A stretch of DNA of 64,000 nt from Paracoccus sp041927875 (GCF_041927875.1 NZ_JBHFHN010000001.1), one strand, 5' to 3'. Numbered from the stretch's first letter, positions 8,948 to 17,149 are shown. Numbers and translations: made by a program. The notes: generated by a model not told the origin, from the sequence alone.

Positions 8948-9613
8948 TCAGCGGTTGCGGTCGCCGCGCGACAGGGCGCGGTTGATCTGGGCGGCGATCT
9001 GGCTTTGGCTACGCGAAAATCCCGCGATATCGGGGGTTTGCACGTTCACCGTCACGCTGACGGCGCGCCCGCCACCCGCGCCGCGCACACCCAGGCGACC
9101 ATCGGGTCCGCGCGCCAGCGGCATGATCGCCTCTGGCCCGGCCTCGCCCATCAGCCCGGTCCCGCCGCGCATCGGAAAGGTCGTGGGGCTGGCCACCACG
9201 CCGCCGCGGGCAAAGGGCATCACCCGGCCCTGCGCGAACGCGCCCCCCGCAGCAAAGGGCATCGCGCCCGACAAAAGCCCGTTCATGCTGCCCGCGACAG
9301 CCCCGCCAAGCGCGTCCTGCACCGGCTTCATGGCGATCGCATAAACGGTGTCGGCCATCGACCGCGCCACCCCCTTCAGCGCGTCCGACAGCTTGGCACC
9401 GTCGAACACCACACCGTCAAAGGCCCGCCGCAGGCTGCCGCCAAAGCTGGTGCCCATCGCCGCGACTTCGCGGCTGGCAAAGGTCATGCTGTGCCGCATT
9501 CCGTCCAGCTCGGCGCTGAAACTGGCGCTCATCTGCGCCGCCGCCGCAAGTGATCGTTCCAGCCGCGCCGCCTCATCACCCATGCCCGCATCGGGCCGGT
9601 CAGCTTCCCACAT
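8948..9613 (-). CDS. GTA tail tape measure protein g11
   Basis: A 221-aa short tape-measure-like protein that sets tail length. The N-terminal 100 residues are helical with little Pro (ARLERSLAAAAQMSASFSAEL), followed by a Gly/Ala-rich segment with AGGAFAQGRVMPFARGGVVA and the phage motif GLMGEAGPEAIMPL. The small size fits the short GTA tail. The ATG at 9613 overlaps the g10.1 stop by 14 nt; an internal Met at residue 11 is an alternative start. Confidence 0.9.
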   Translation of the reverse strand: MWEADRPDAGMGDEAARLERSLAAAAQMSASFSAELDGMRHSMTFASREVAAMGTSFGGSLRRAFDGVVFDGAKLSDALKGVARSMADTVYAIAMKPVQDALGGAVAGSMNGLLSGAMPFAAGGAFAQGRVMPFARGGVVASPTTFPMRGGTGLMGEAGPEAIMPLARGPDGRLGVRGAGGGRAVSVTVNVQTPDIAGFSRSQSQIAAQINRALSRGDRNR

Positions 9614-9818
9614 CGATCGTCTCCCGTGTCACCTGATCGGGCCAGGCGGCAGCCATTGCCGCCAAGCGATTGCGATCCATCGGCTCGGCCTCGGCCCCCG
9701 ACAGACCCAGCATCAGCGCCAGTTCCGCCGGGGTCAGCGCCCAGAACCGGTCGGGTTCCAGCCCCAGGCCGCCGATCCCGGCCCGCATCAGGCCGGGCCA
9801 ATCCAGCCCGCCCGCCAT
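9600..9818 (-). CDS. GTA tail assembly chaperone-like g10.1 (TIGR02216 type)
   Basis: This 72-aa protein sits between g10 and g11, where tailed phages encode tail assembly chaperones. The sequence (LDWPGLMRAGIGGLGL, FWALTPAELALMLG) matches the small TIGR02216/DUF2376 proteins found only in GTA-like clusters. The start lies 3 nt after the g10 stop and the end overlaps g11. No programmed frameshift linking g10 and g10.1 is obvious. Confidence 0.85.
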   Translation of the reverse strand: MAGGLDWPGLMRAGIGGLGLEPDRFWALTPAELALMLGLSGAEAEPMDRNRLAAMAAAWPDQVTRETIDVGS

Positions 9819-9821
9819 CCC

Positions 9822-10154
9822 TCAGCCCCCCGCCGACGGACCAAAGGCCCGCGCCAGCAGCGCCGCCGCCAGTCGCGCGGCAACGACCGGGCCGCTGGCC
9901 CGACCATCGCCCACCTCGACCGCCAACAGATCGTCAAAGCCGCCCTTCCAGCCACCGCCGCGCAGCCCCGCGACGATCAGCGCCAGCACGTCGCGCGTGG
10001 AAAACCGCCCCGCCTCGAAGCGTTCCACCAGATCGACCATGCCCCCGGCCTGCATCTCGGCCTCCAGTTCGGCCAGCGCCCCCAGCGTCAGCCGGGCCGT
10101 CATCGGCGCGCCGTTCAGCCAGATTTCCACCTCACCCCGATGCGGATTGACCAT
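9822..10154 (-). CDS. GTA protein g10, tail assembly chaperone-like (DUF3356 type)
   Basis: A 110-aa protein with NPHRGEVEIWLNG, LTLGALAELEAEM and RFSTRDVLALIVAGLRGGG, features of the GTA-gp10 family that accompanies the major tail protein. It probably coats the tape measure during tail assembly; that is inferred from position. The ATG at 10154 shares one base with the g9 stop (TGATG), a translational-coupling arrangement. A GTG one codon earlier is possible. Confidence 0.88.
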   Translation of the reverse strand: MVNPHRGEVEIWLNGAPMTARLTLGALAELEAEMQAGGMVDLVERFEAGRFSTRDVLALIVAGLRGGGWKGGFDDLLAVEVGDGRASGPVVAARLAAALLARAFGPSAGG

Positions 10155-10567
10155 CACAGCACCACAAAGCTCAGCGCCCCGGCCGAGGCCATGGCCAGTT
10201 CATAGGTCGCCTCGCCGTTGTGGCTGCCGGCATAGTCGATCGCCGTCACCATGAACGGCCCCTCGATCACGCCGAAATCGGGGATGATGACCTGGAATTG
10301 CGGCACCTCGCCGTCGAAAAAGATCTGCCGGGCGCGGGCGTCGGTGGCGGCGTCCTTGAACACGCCCGATCCCGACAGCTGCGCCGATTTGACGCCCGCC
10401 CCGCCCAGCAGCTCGCGCCAGCCCCCGGCGCTTTCCAGACTGGTCACATCGACCGTCTCGGCGTTGAAGCTGATCCGCGTGGCCCGCAGACCCGCGATGG
10501 TTTCAAATTGCCCGCCGCCGGTCAGATCAACCTTGATCAGCAGGTCTTTGCCATTCTGTGCAGCCAT
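10154..10567 (-). CDS. GTA major tail (tube) protein g9
   Basis: The 137-aa tail tube protein of the TP901-1-like major tail family. Typical elements are the start MAAQNGKDLLIKVD, then AETVDVTSLESAGGWRELLGGAGVKSAQLSGSGVF and GPFMVTAIDYAGSHNGEATYELAMASAG. It polymerises into the tube through which DNA leaves the particle. AAGGGG lies upstream of the ATG. The g8 stop is 2 nt upstream. Confidence 0.93.
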   Translation of the reverse strand: MAAQNGKDLLIKVDLTGGGQFETIAGLRATRISFNAETVDVTSLESAGGWRELLGGAGVKSAQLSGSGVFKDAATDARARQIFFDGEVPQFQVIIPDFGVIEGPFMVTAIDYAGSHNGEATYELAMASAGALSFVVL

Positions 10568-10569
10568 CT

Positions 10570-10986
10570 TCAGTCCCCTTGAAAATCAATCCGCGCGCGA
10601 AAGCTCAGGTCGATGCGGCGCGCCTGCCCCGCCTCGACCCGCCGCGCCTTGGCCCGCAGGAAATGCAGACCGACCAACCGCCCCCGCGCCAGCAACAAGG
10701 GCGCGTCGACCAGCGCGTCCGACACCGCGACGGCCACCGCCTTGGCGGCCTGAAACCCCGCCTGATCGGTCACTACCGAAACGGTGAACTCATGTTCGGC
10801 GCCATCACCTGTCATGTCGCTGGCGTCCTTGACATCCTCGGGGCCGATGGCCAGCCAGGTGCCACCCGGCGTGCCCTCGGGCAGCGCGTCATGGATCGCG
10901 TCACCCACCAGCCCCGCCAGCACCGCCGATCCGCGAAGCCGCTGAAACACCGCCGCCTGAAGCGCCGCGGCTGCCGCATAGCTCAT
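10570..10986 (-). CDS. GTA tail terminator g8 (DUF3168)
   Basis: A 138-aa DUF3168 protein; in RcGTA it caps the tail tube at its head-proximal end. ALQAAVFQRLRGSAVLAGLVGDAIHDALP and EHEFTVSVVTDQAGFQAA are characteristic. The start overlaps the g7 stop as ATGA, and g9 follows after 2 nt. Confidence 0.9.
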   Translation of the reverse strand: MSYAAAAALQAAVFQRLRGSAVLAGLVGDAIHDALPEGTPGGTWLAIGPEDVKDASDMTGDGAEHEFTVSVVTDQAGFQAAKAVAVAVSDALVDAPLLLARGRLVGLHFLRAKARRVEAGQARRIDLSFRARIDFQGD

Positions 10987-11336
10987 GCCACCACCTCCTC
11001 GACTGCCGAGATCACCAGATACAGCCCGCGCGTATCGCCCTCCGAGACCGCCAGGATGCGGAACTGCCGCGCGCCCTCACGCAGCCGCTGGGCGGGCGCG
11101 GGCCGCAGCGGATGCCCGACCGGCACCGCCCGCAGCGTGATGCGATAGGGGGTGGCGGCGGTCGCGTGAAACTCGCCCCCCGTCACCCGGCCCGTGCCCG
11201 GCGCGACCTCGGCCCAGACCGTGCCGCGCGCCACCCAGGCCTCGGCGAAGCCGCCCATGCCGTCGGCGCGCCGCTCGCGCGCCTCCAGCAGCAGCGCCCG
11301 GTTCAGCCGAACGCGATTGACCTGCGCCCCGCTCAT
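10983..11336 (-). CDS. GTA head-tail joining protein (stopper) g7
   Basis: The 117-aa product is a phage head-tail joining protein: LNRALLLEARERRADGMGGFAEAWVARGTVWAEVAPGTG matches the SPP1 gp16-like head-closure family seen in GTAs. It is expected to close the connector and join head to tail. The ATG overlaps the g6 stop (ATGA) and the stop overlaps g8, so g6-g7-g8 are tightly coupled. Confidence 0.9.
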   Translation of the reverse strand: MSGAQVNRVRLNRALLLEARERRADGMGGFAEAWVARGTVWAEVAPGTGRVTGGEFHATAATPYRITLRAVPVGHPLRPAPAQRLREGARQFRILAVSEGDTRGLYLVISAVEEVVA

Positions 11337-11932
11337 CGCCGCCCCCTGCCGCCCAGGATGCGGACCGACCGGAACCGCTCGATCAGCGCCGAGACGCCAA
11401 AGGGCAGCGCCGCCGCCTGCCCCTGCCCGCCCTCGACGCGATCCTCATGATAGCGCGCCGCCAACAGCATGACCGCGTGCCGCAGATCGGGCGGCACCTG
11501 ATCCCACTGGGTTGCAAAACCGGCGGTAAAGTCGATCTCGACAAAGCCGTCCTCATCCACCGCCGGCAGCGCGCCGCCACGGCCACTGACGCGCGGGCGG
11601 TGCAGATCGGCGACCAGCCGCCAGCGCGCCGGATCGACGACGTGCCGCGTGCCGTCGCCCGCGATCACCGCGACCTCATGCACCTGGGCCACCGGTGCCA
11701 GCGGCAAGGGCTGGCCATCCGCATCCCGCCAGCCCGCGAACCGCCAGCGAAACCGGCGCGCGATCAGCACCTTGCCGGTGCGCGCCTCGATTGCGGCCAT
11801 CGCCGCGCGAAGATGCGTGCCCAAAAGGCCATCGGCCGTGCCGCCATCCGCGCCCCCCAGCCGCAGCTGGTCACGCAATTCCTGAATGGGCAGCGCCTCC
11901 GCAGCCAGCGCGCCCTCCTCGATCACCATCAT
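11333..11932 (-). CDS. GTA head-tail connector (adaptor) g6
   Basis: A 199-aa connector of the phage gp6-like/phiE125 gp8 type, binding below the portal. It has LPIQELRDQLRLG, HLRAAMAAIEARTGKVLIARRFRWRFAGW and PPDLRHAVMLLAARYHEDR, all typical. The ATG pair at 11932/11929 follows GGAGG at 5 or 8 nt; a GTG at 11944 would place this ribosome site inside the gene, so the ATG is preferred. It is the first gene after the only large gap in the cluster. Confidence 0.88.
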   Translation of the reverse strand: MMVIEEGALAAEALPIQELRDQLRLGGADGGTADGLLGTHLRAAMAAIEARTGKVLIARRFRWRFAGWRDADGQPLPLAPVAQVHEVAVIAGDGTRHVVDPARWRLVADLHRPRVSGRGGALPAVDEDGFVEIDFTAGFATQWDQVPPDLRHAVMLLAARYHEDRVEGGQGQAAALPFGVSALIERFRSVRILGGRGRR

Positions 11933-12082
11933 CGGTGCCTCCACGACCTGCTGAAACCTGCCCCAAAGGGGCGCAACGGGGCGGTCCGGGCGCGCTGCGC
12001 TCGGACAGGGAACGGCTAGGAACAGCCGCCCGTCCGCCCCGTCCGCGGGAACCGGTCGCCCGGTCCCCGCATCACCGCGCCC
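11933..12082 (-). other. 150-nt gap inside the GTA cluster, between capsid and g6
   Basis: This is the only sizeable non-coding stretch between g3 and g15, whose other genes mostly overlap. It is GC-rich and rich in inverted repeats. One is GCCCC-AAA-GGGGC at 11960-11972, and longer GGGGCGG/CCGCCCC partners lie across 11978-12045. No run of T follows these on the minus strand. It may set the ratio of capsid to downstream proteins by partial termination or mRNA processing; no gene is visible. Confidence 0.5.
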
Positions 12083-13267
12083 TTACAGCGTGGCGAATTT
12101 CAGCAGCTTGATCGCCGCAAAGTCGCTGACATCGCCGCCCACGCGCTTGGTGGCATAGAACAGCACATGCGGCTTGGCGCTGAAGGGGTCACGCAGCACC
12201 CGCAGATCTGGGCGTTCGGCAATCGTATAGCCGTTGCGGAAATCGCCAAAGGCGATGGCCGTGGCGCCCTCGGCAATGTCGGGCATGTCCTCGGCGATCA
12301 GCACCGGATAGCCCATCAGCCGCGCGGGCTCACCCGCCTGCAACCCGTCGGTCCACAGGAAACGCCCATCGGCATCCTTCATCTTGCGCACCGCACCCGC
12401 GGTTTTCGAGTTCATGACGAAGCTCGCATTGGCGCGGTATTCGGCATTCAGCGCGTAAACCAGATCGACGATGGCATCGCTGGCATTGGTGCTGGCGAAA
12501 TCGCCCGCCGCGCCGGTGGCGACATAGCCCAGCTTGCCCCAGGTCCATGACGCATTGGCCACCGCCGGATGCGCCAGGAAGCCCTTGGGCTTGTCGACGC
12601 CATCGCCGCGGATAAAGGCCGCCGCCTCAGCCCGGGCAAAGCGATCCGCGATCCGCCCCGCCAGCCAGCTTTCGATGTCGAATGCGGCGTCATCCAGCAG
12701 CCGCTGGCTGGCCTTCGGCATCGCCGACAGCTCATGCAAAGCGATGCTGATGCGGTCGATCTGCGGGCTGCCGGTCTCGGTCACCGCCGCCGTCTCGCTG
12801 GCCCAGCCCGAGCCCATCTCGGTGTGATCGACCAGCACGTCATAGCTGGTGGCCTCGACATTCACCACATTGGCGACCTGACGCAGGCTGGCCGTCGTCA
12901 TCAAGACGCCACGCACGGTGTCGGCGGTGGCGGGGTCGACCAGGTAACCACCTTCGGCGGCGACCTGGCTGTTCAGGCCCTTGGCCTCGATCACCAGACC
13001 CCGCAGGCCATCGTCATCGCCCGACCGCAGATAGGCCGCCATCGCCTTCTGATGCGGGGCTTCGGTCTCGGCACTCGCGGCCAGGGCGGGGCGGGCGCGG
13101 GTCATCATCATCTTGCGGTCGATCAGGCTCATGCGTTCATCCTGCTGTTGAAAACGGGCATCCAGTTTGCCCTGAAAGGTCTTGAACTCGTTCAGAAAGT
13201 CACCGATGGCGGTGCGGGCGTCAGCCAGCCCCCCACCGATGTCGGAAAAGCTGCCGGCCTCGCTCAT
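12083..13267 (-). CDS. GTA major capsid protein g5 (HK97 fold)
   Basis: The 394-aa HK97-type capsid protein. The first ~110 residues are helical and charged (LNEFKTFQGKLDARFQQQDERM), resembling the delta/scaffold domain removed by the g4 protease. The mature part starts near LNSQVAAEGGYLVDP, with later motifs AAAFIRGDGVDKPKGFL, YRANASFVMNSKTAGAVRKMKDADGRFLW and GYPVLIAEDMP. The ATG at 13267 overlaps the protease stop (ATGA). A longer open frame to 13567 is a shadow of g4. Confidence 0.95.
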   Translation of the reverse strand: MSEAGSFSDIGGGLADARTAIGDFLNEFKTFQGKLDARFQQQDERMSLIDRKMMMTRARPALAASAETEAPHQKAMAAYLRSGDDDGLRGLVIEAKGLNSQVAAEGGYLVDPATADTVRGVLMTTASLRQVANVVNVEATSYDVLVDHTEMGSGWASETAAVTETGSPQIDRISIALHELSAMPKASQRLLDDAAFDIESWLAGRIADRFARAEAAAFIRGDGVDKPKGFLAHPAVANASWTWGKLGYVATGAAGDFASTNASDAIVDLVYALNAEYRANASFVMNSKTAGAVRKMKDADGRFLWTDGLQAGEPARLMGYPVLIAEDMPDIAEGATAIAFGDFRNGYTIAERPDLRVLRDPFSAKPHVLFYATKRVGGDVSDFAAIKLLKFATL

Positions 13268-13848
13268 GGCCCTGTCCCCTTCTGTTGCATCGCCGCCGTC
13301 GCGGCCCTCATCATCCCGGCCAGCGCCATCAGCGCCGCCCCGGCATCCCCCGATTTCGCGGCGACGCGCGCCTCGGGCAGCATCGGGAAGGTCACCAGCG
13401 ACACTTCCCAAAGGTCGATCTCGGCGAGCACGCGGCGGCCCTTGGCATCGCGTTCCGCCGCCACCGCGCGATAGCCGATCGACAGCCCGTCGATGGCCCC
13501 GGCCCGCAGCAGCGCCTCGGCCTCGCGGGCGCGGGCGACCTCGGGCAGCAGGCGACCCTTGACCCACAGGCCCTTGTCGTCCTCGCGGATCTCGTCCCAG
13601 ACGCCGATGGGCGCGGTCGCGTCATGCTGCCACAGCATCTTCACGCGCCGCGTGCTGGCCGCCAGCCGCTTCAGACTGGCGCCGTAAGCACCGCGTGCCA
13701 CGACATCGCCCCCCTGATCGGCAATCCCGAACAGGCTGGCATAGCCCTCGATCACCGCGCCGCCTGCGCCCGCCGCGCCCTCGCTCAGCGCGACCGGATG
13801 GCCGGGGCCGCTGAACTTCACCTCAAGTCCCAGTTCCGATACCTGCAT
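13264..13848 (-). CDS. GTA prohead protease g4 (HK97 family)
   Basis: A 194-aa maturation protease of the HK97 prohead (U35) family, which trims the capsid N-terminus before DNA packaging. Visible motifs are IEGYASLFGIADQGGDVVARGAY, KMLWQHD (catalytic His) and IDGLSIGYR (catalytic Ser), then WEVSLVTFPMLPEARV. GAGGAGGG precedes the ATG. It directly precedes and overlaps the capsid gene, as usual. Confidence 0.95.
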   Translation of the reverse strand: MQVSELGLEVKFSGPGHPVALSEGAAGAGGAVIEGYASLFGIADQGGDVVARGAYGASLKRLAASTRRVKMLWQHDATAPIGVWDEIREDDKGLWVKGRLLPEVARAREAEALLRAGAIDGLSIGYRAVAAERDAKGRRVLAEIDLWEVSLVTFPMLPEARVAAKSGDAGAALMALAGMMRAATAAMQQKGTGP

Positions 13849-13857
13849 GAACCCTCC

Positions 13858-14091
13858 TCAATGCGGCGCATAGTTCAGGATCGACTGCACGGCCTGGGTC
13901 AGGATCACGGCAACCACGCCGTAAACCGTCATCCACAGCCGCTTTTCCAATCCCTCGATCAGCGCCTCGATGCGCTCCAGCCGGCGGTCGACCTGCTGGA
14001 ACTGCAACCCCATGATCCGCTCGACCGAGGCGAACCTCTGGTCGTGATAATCGAACGGCTCTTTCAGAAACCGCGACCCGCCGTCAGCCAT
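13858..14091 (-). CDS. GTA small membrane-type protein g3.5
   Basis: A 77-aa protein in the g3.5 position. The start (MADGGSRFLKEPFDYHDQRF) is followed by a short predicted coiled coil (FQQVDRRLERIEALIEGLEKRLW) and one transmembrane helix (MTVYGVVAVILTQAVQSIL). The family is conserved in GTAs but its function is unsettled. The ATG at 14091 overlaps the portal stop by 8 nt, which decides the start. Confidence 0.85.
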   Translation of the reverse strand: MADGGSRFLKEPFDYHDQRFASVERIMGLQFQQVDRRLERIEALIEGLEKRLWMTVYGVVAVILTQAVQSILNYAPH

Positions 14092-15277
14092 GCCCGCCCA
14101 CCTCCAGCGGCGGCAGGCCCAGCAGCGCGCGCTTTTCCGCATCGCTCAGGAAAGCGGCCTGTCCGATCCGCAGCCAGGCCGCGTCCCGCTCGCCCGCCAG
14201 CGCCGGCACCTGATCCAGATCGACCCGCAGATCGACCGCCTCGCCCAGATGGGCCGACAGCCAGTCGCCAATCGCCGCCAGCACACGGCTGGCCAGCGGC
14301 AGCACCGTCAGCCGGAAAAACGCGCGGTTGGCCTCCTGGTAATTGGCATAGGTCGCCTCGCCGGGGATGCCGATCAGCATCGGCGGCACGCCAAAGGCCA
14401 AGGCGATCTCGCGCGCGGCGGCCAGCTTGGTCTCGTGGAACTCCATATCAGCGGGGCTGAAGCCCATCGGCTTCCAGTCCAGCCCCCCCTCCAGCAGCAT
14501 CGGCCGCCCGGCGTTGCGCGCGCCCTGGTGGTGCATCTCCATCTCGCTGACCAGCCGGTCATATTGATCGGCGCTCAGCGTGCCCTGCCCGTCGCTGCCC
14601 TGATAGACGATGGCACCCGAGGGCCGCGCGGCATTGTCCAGCAGCGCCTTTGACCAGGCGCTTGCGCTGTTGTGGACGTCCACCGCGGTCGCGGCGGCCT
14701 GCAACGGCGACAGCCCGTAATGGTCATCCTGCGGGTGAAAGGCCTTGATGTGGCAGATCGGATCGGCATCGCCGGTCATGTCGAAGCGGTGCTTGCGCCC
14801 TCCCACCGCATAGTCATAGGCCACCGGCCAGCCATCCGCGCCCGGCACGATCGACATCCGGTCCGACCGCAGCACATGCAGCTCGACCGGCAGGCCACCG
14901 CCGCCCACCGCCTCGACATAGCCGTTGCCGCTCAGCAGGATCTGGCCATACAAAGCCTCGAACAACTCGGCCCGGCCCTGGCCCGCATTCGGGCGCCGCA
15001 GCAGGTCGATCAGCGGATGCACCTCATAGCGCCGCACCCGGTCCTGGCACAGCACCGGCAGCGCCGCCGCCGATTCCGCGATCACCTTGACCGCGCGAAA
15101 GCCGACCGGATTGCCCATGAAGCCGGCCCGCGTCAGGCTGGCGGTGTCGCGCGGCGACCAGACCACGCGGCCCGACCCGGCCGCCAGCGCCACCACCCGG
15201 CCCGTGGCACTTGCCTTGGCCTCGGGCGGGCCAACCGGGGCCGCCGGCCTTTGGCTGCGGAAAAACTGAAACGCCAT
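14084..15277 (-). CDS. GTA portal protein g3 (HK97 family)
   Basis: The 397-aa HK97-type portal, the ring through which terminase pumps DNA. Typical segments are WSPRDTASLTRAGFMGNPVGFRAVKVIAESAAALP, HPLIDLLRRPN, LLSGNGYVE, YGLSPLQAAATAVDVHN and EIALAFGVPPMLIGIPGEATYANYQEANRAFF. The start at 15277 is 6 nt after AAGGAG; an ATG two codons earlier abuts that site too closely. The length is very near that of the RcGTA portal. Confidence 0.95.
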   Translation of the reverse strand: MAFQFFRSQRPAAPVGPPEAKASATGRVVALAAGSGRVVWSPRDTASLTRAGFMGNPVGFRAVKVIAESAAALPVLCQDRVRRYEVHPLIDLLRRPNAGQGRAELFEALYGQILLSGNGYVEAVGGGGLPVELHVLRSDRMSIVPGADGWPVAYDYAVGGRKHRFDMTGDADPICHIKAFHPQDDHYGLSPLQAAATAVDVHNSASAWSKALLDNAARPSGAIVYQGSDGQGTLSADQYDRLVSEMEMHHQGARNAGRPMLLEGGLDWKPMGFSPADMEFHETKLAAAREIALAFGVPPMLIGIPGEATYANYQEANRAFFRLTVLPLASRVLAAIGDWLSAHLGEAVDLRVDLDQVPALAGERDAAWLRIGQAAFLSDAEKRALLGLPPLEVGGHG

Positions 15278-15360
15278 CCTCATCTCCTTGATTGGCGGGG
15301 CAACGACAAAGGCCGGGGTGTCACCCCCGGCCCTGCCCGCCCCTAACCTTGTGAACGCGC

Positions 15361-16710
15361 CTAAAGCGACCGCATCTGCGGGCGCCGGAACGCCTGCGAC
15401 GGTTCCAGCATCAGCGCGCTGATCGCCCAGACCAGCGCGTCCAGCCGGTCGGGGCTGCCGCGCCCCTCGAACCCGCGGTTGGTCATGCGGCACATCTGAT
15501 CCTCCAGCGCGCCCAGATCGGCGCGGCGCAGGTGATGCACGCGGCCCTGCTCATAAAGCGCCGCCACCGGCTCGGCGCGCACCGCCTTGCCCCGGCTGGC
15601 CCGCACCGCGCGAAACGGCACCAGGGGATCGACCTGCCGCAACACCTGCTCGACCAGATCGCCGCCTTGGTTGACCTCGGCCACGATCCGGTCGGCGCCA
15701 TGCCGATCCGCCGCCGCAATCGCCGCCCGCGCCCATTCCGCCGGGCTGGCGCCCGTGACGGTCGCATCGGCGATGACATAGGCGCGCCAATCCTGCGGCG
15801 CGCCGCGCGTGACCGCGCCGACCACCACGATGCCGCATTCGTCCGACCCCGAATGCCCGGTCACCGCCGGATCGACCGCGACCACCACCCGGTCCAGCGC
15901 GGGCAGATCATCCACCCGGCACGCCTCCAGCCCCGCGGTCGCCCACAAGGCCCCTTCGGCATCCTCCAGCAACTGCCCCTCCAGTTCCTGTCGGCCCAAC
16001 CGTGTGCCCGCATAACGCGCCTCGACCTCGGCCAGGAAGCTGTCGGCCAGATAGGCGCGGTTGGCCTCGGTCGGGGCATGGGTCACCACGGTCGAGGGGT
16101 TTTTCAGGATCGCCTTCAGCGTCGCCACATTGCGCGGCGTGGTGGTGATGACCTGCTGCGGATGCGCCCCCAGACGCAACGCGAATTGCAGCATGTCCCA
16201 GGTCTCCTCGGCCTTGCGCCATTTCGCCAGCTCATCGACCCAGGCCGCGTCGAATTGCGGGCCTCGCAGGGCCTCTGGCTCATGCGCGCTGTAGACCGTC
16301 GCGGTCGCGCCATTGGGCCAGACCAGCCGCCGGCGCGTCGCCTCCCACACCGGGCGGCGATCGGGGGGCGAGCAGGCCAGGATCCCGCTTTCGCCCATCA
16401 CCATGACCTCGCGCGCCTGATCGAATGTCTCGCCAATCAGCGCCACCCGCTTGCAGCGCCCCGCATCCAGCGGCCCCGCGCCCTCCACCTGCGCGCGCAC
16501 CCATTCCGCCCCGGCGCGCGTCTTGCCCGCGCCGCGACCGCCCATGATGACCCAACTTTTCCAGTCGCCTTCGGGCGGCAACTGATGCGGCAAGGCCCAG
16601 AAGTCGAAAATCCACGGCAGCGACAGCAGCGCGTTTTCCGACAGCCCGCCCAGGAAATCGTCAATCTCCGCGGGCGTGGCGGAGACAAGCCAGGCGGCGC
16701 CCGATTTCAT
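15361..16710 (-). CDS. GTA large terminase g2
   Basis: ATP-driven packaging motor. The N-terminal ATPase has a Walker A motif in VIMGGRGAGKTRAGAEW, a Walker B region near FDAAWVDELAKW and a TTTPRN coupling motif. The C-terminal nuclease shows VVAVDPAVTG with the metal-binding Asp, RIVAEVNQGGDL and a final DRLDALVWA. GTA terminases package by headful without strong sequence specificity. The start is uncertain: MKSGAAWLVSATPAEI at 16710 (449 aa) fits the family length, while an ATG at 16794 has a better GGAG site but a 134-nt overlap with g1. The gap to the portal start is 83 nt. Confidence 0.92.
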   Translation of the reverse strand: MKSGAAWLVSATPAEIDDFLGGLSENALLSLPWIFDFWALPHQLPPEGDWKSWVIMGGRGAGKTRAGAEWVRAQVEGAGPLDAGRCKRVALIGETFDQAREVMVMGESGILACSPPDRRPVWEATRRRLVWPNGATATVYSAHEPEALRGPQFDAAWVDELAKWRKAEETWDMLQFALRLGAHPQQVITTTPRNVATLKAILKNPSTVVTHAPTEANRAYLADSFLAEVEARYAGTRLGRQELEGQLLEDAEGALWATAGLEACRVDDLPALDRVVVAVDPAVTGHSGSDECGIVVVGAVTRGAPQDWRAYVIADATVTGASPAEWARAAIAAADRHGADRIVAEVNQGGDLVEQVLRQVDPLVPFRAVRASRGKAVRAEPVAALYEQGRVHHLRRADLGALEDQMCRMTNRGFEGRGSPDRLDALVWAISALMLEPSQAFRRPQMRSL

Positions 16711-17071
16711 CGCGCGCGGCGCCCAGGTCAAGCTGGCCTCCCCCGACGGCTCCCGCCAGGTTGCGGCGAAGTTGTTCAACACGGCTTCGTTCATCCTGCA
16801 AACGCTCCAGCGCCTTGCGCGTCTCTGCGGCGGCATCGGATGCCTCTTTCGGGCGGATCGCATCGCCCGCCTCCAGCCGTCGCAGCAGTCGCGTCATTTC
16901 CGATGCGGCGGCACCGAACAGCGCCTCCGCCACTGTCAGACTGGGCACCTGCGGGCCTGCCGCCGGTGCGCCATCGGGCAAAAGGATCGCCTCCCCCGGC
17001 CCGTCCGTCATCGCCAGCCCCGGAACGCCCGGCACCGGCTCTGCCCCCTTCGGGTCAAATCTTGCATTCAT
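16661..17071 (-). CDS. GTA small terminase g1
   Basis: A 136-aa protein in the g1 position, which acts as the small terminase in RcGTA. The first 45 residues are low-complexity (Pro/Gly/Ala). Residues 45-125 are helical and charged (EALFGAAASEMTRLLRRLE, ETRKALERLQDERSRVEQLRRNL), like small-terminase oligomerisation helices. The ATG at 17071 is followed by a good open frame; upstream AGAGGCGGG is about 12 nt away, a weak site. Reference sequences are diverse, so identity rests on position plus helical character. Confidence 0.82.
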   Translation of the reverse strand: MNARFDPKGAEPVPGVPGLAMTDGPGEAILLPDGAPAAGPQVPSLTVAEALFGAAASEMTRLLRRLEAGDAIRPKEASDAAAETRKALERLQDERSRVEQLRRNLAGAVGGGQLDLGAARDEIGRRLACLRHARGD

Positions 17072-17114
17072 TGACTGTGAACCCGCCTCTCATGCCTGTC
17101 CGCACGAGCTGAAA

Positions 17115-17149
17115 TGAAAAAGCGGCCCTGGGGTCGTCCCCGGCCGCTT
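17115..17149 (-). terminator. Terminator-like hairpin in the GTA leader
   Basis: On the minus strand AAGCGGCC-GGGG-loop-CCCC-ag-GGCCGCTT is followed by TTTCATTTC, giving five Ts across the stem end and tail. The 8-bp outer and 4-bp inner stem are separated by a 2-nt bulge. It lies about 20 nt after the predicted start site of the GTA promoter and about 45 nt before g1. It is either an attenuator for GTA mRNA or the end of a short RNA of about 55 nt. Confidence 0.6.

Larger units (their letters stand above)
2392..17071 (-). other. Gene transfer agent (RcGTA-type) structural gene cluster
   Basis: Seventeen consecutive genes on one strand, mostly overlapping by 4-14 nt, reproduce the order and approximate sizes of the Rhodobacter capsulatus GTA: g1, g2, g3, g3.5, g4-g10, g10.1, g11-g15, plus the DUF2793 gene. 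GTAs package random host DNA (about 4 kb in R. capsulatus) in small tailed particles. No integrase, excisionase, replication, repressor or lysis gene is present, which separates this from a prophage. Base composition matches the surroundings. The known R. capsulatus accessory loci (head spikes, activator gafA, lysis genes) are unlinked there and absent from this window. All reading frames look intact. Confidence 0.95.

Noticed and set aside
12083..13567. Longer capsid frame (494 aa)
   Set aside because: The first 100 residues are a shadow of the prohead protease gene; the ATGA overlap at 13267 gives the family length.
2392..17071. Intact or defective prophage
   Set aside because: No integrase, attachment repeats, repressor, replication or lysis genes; order and sizes follow the GTA one by one and composition equals the host's.
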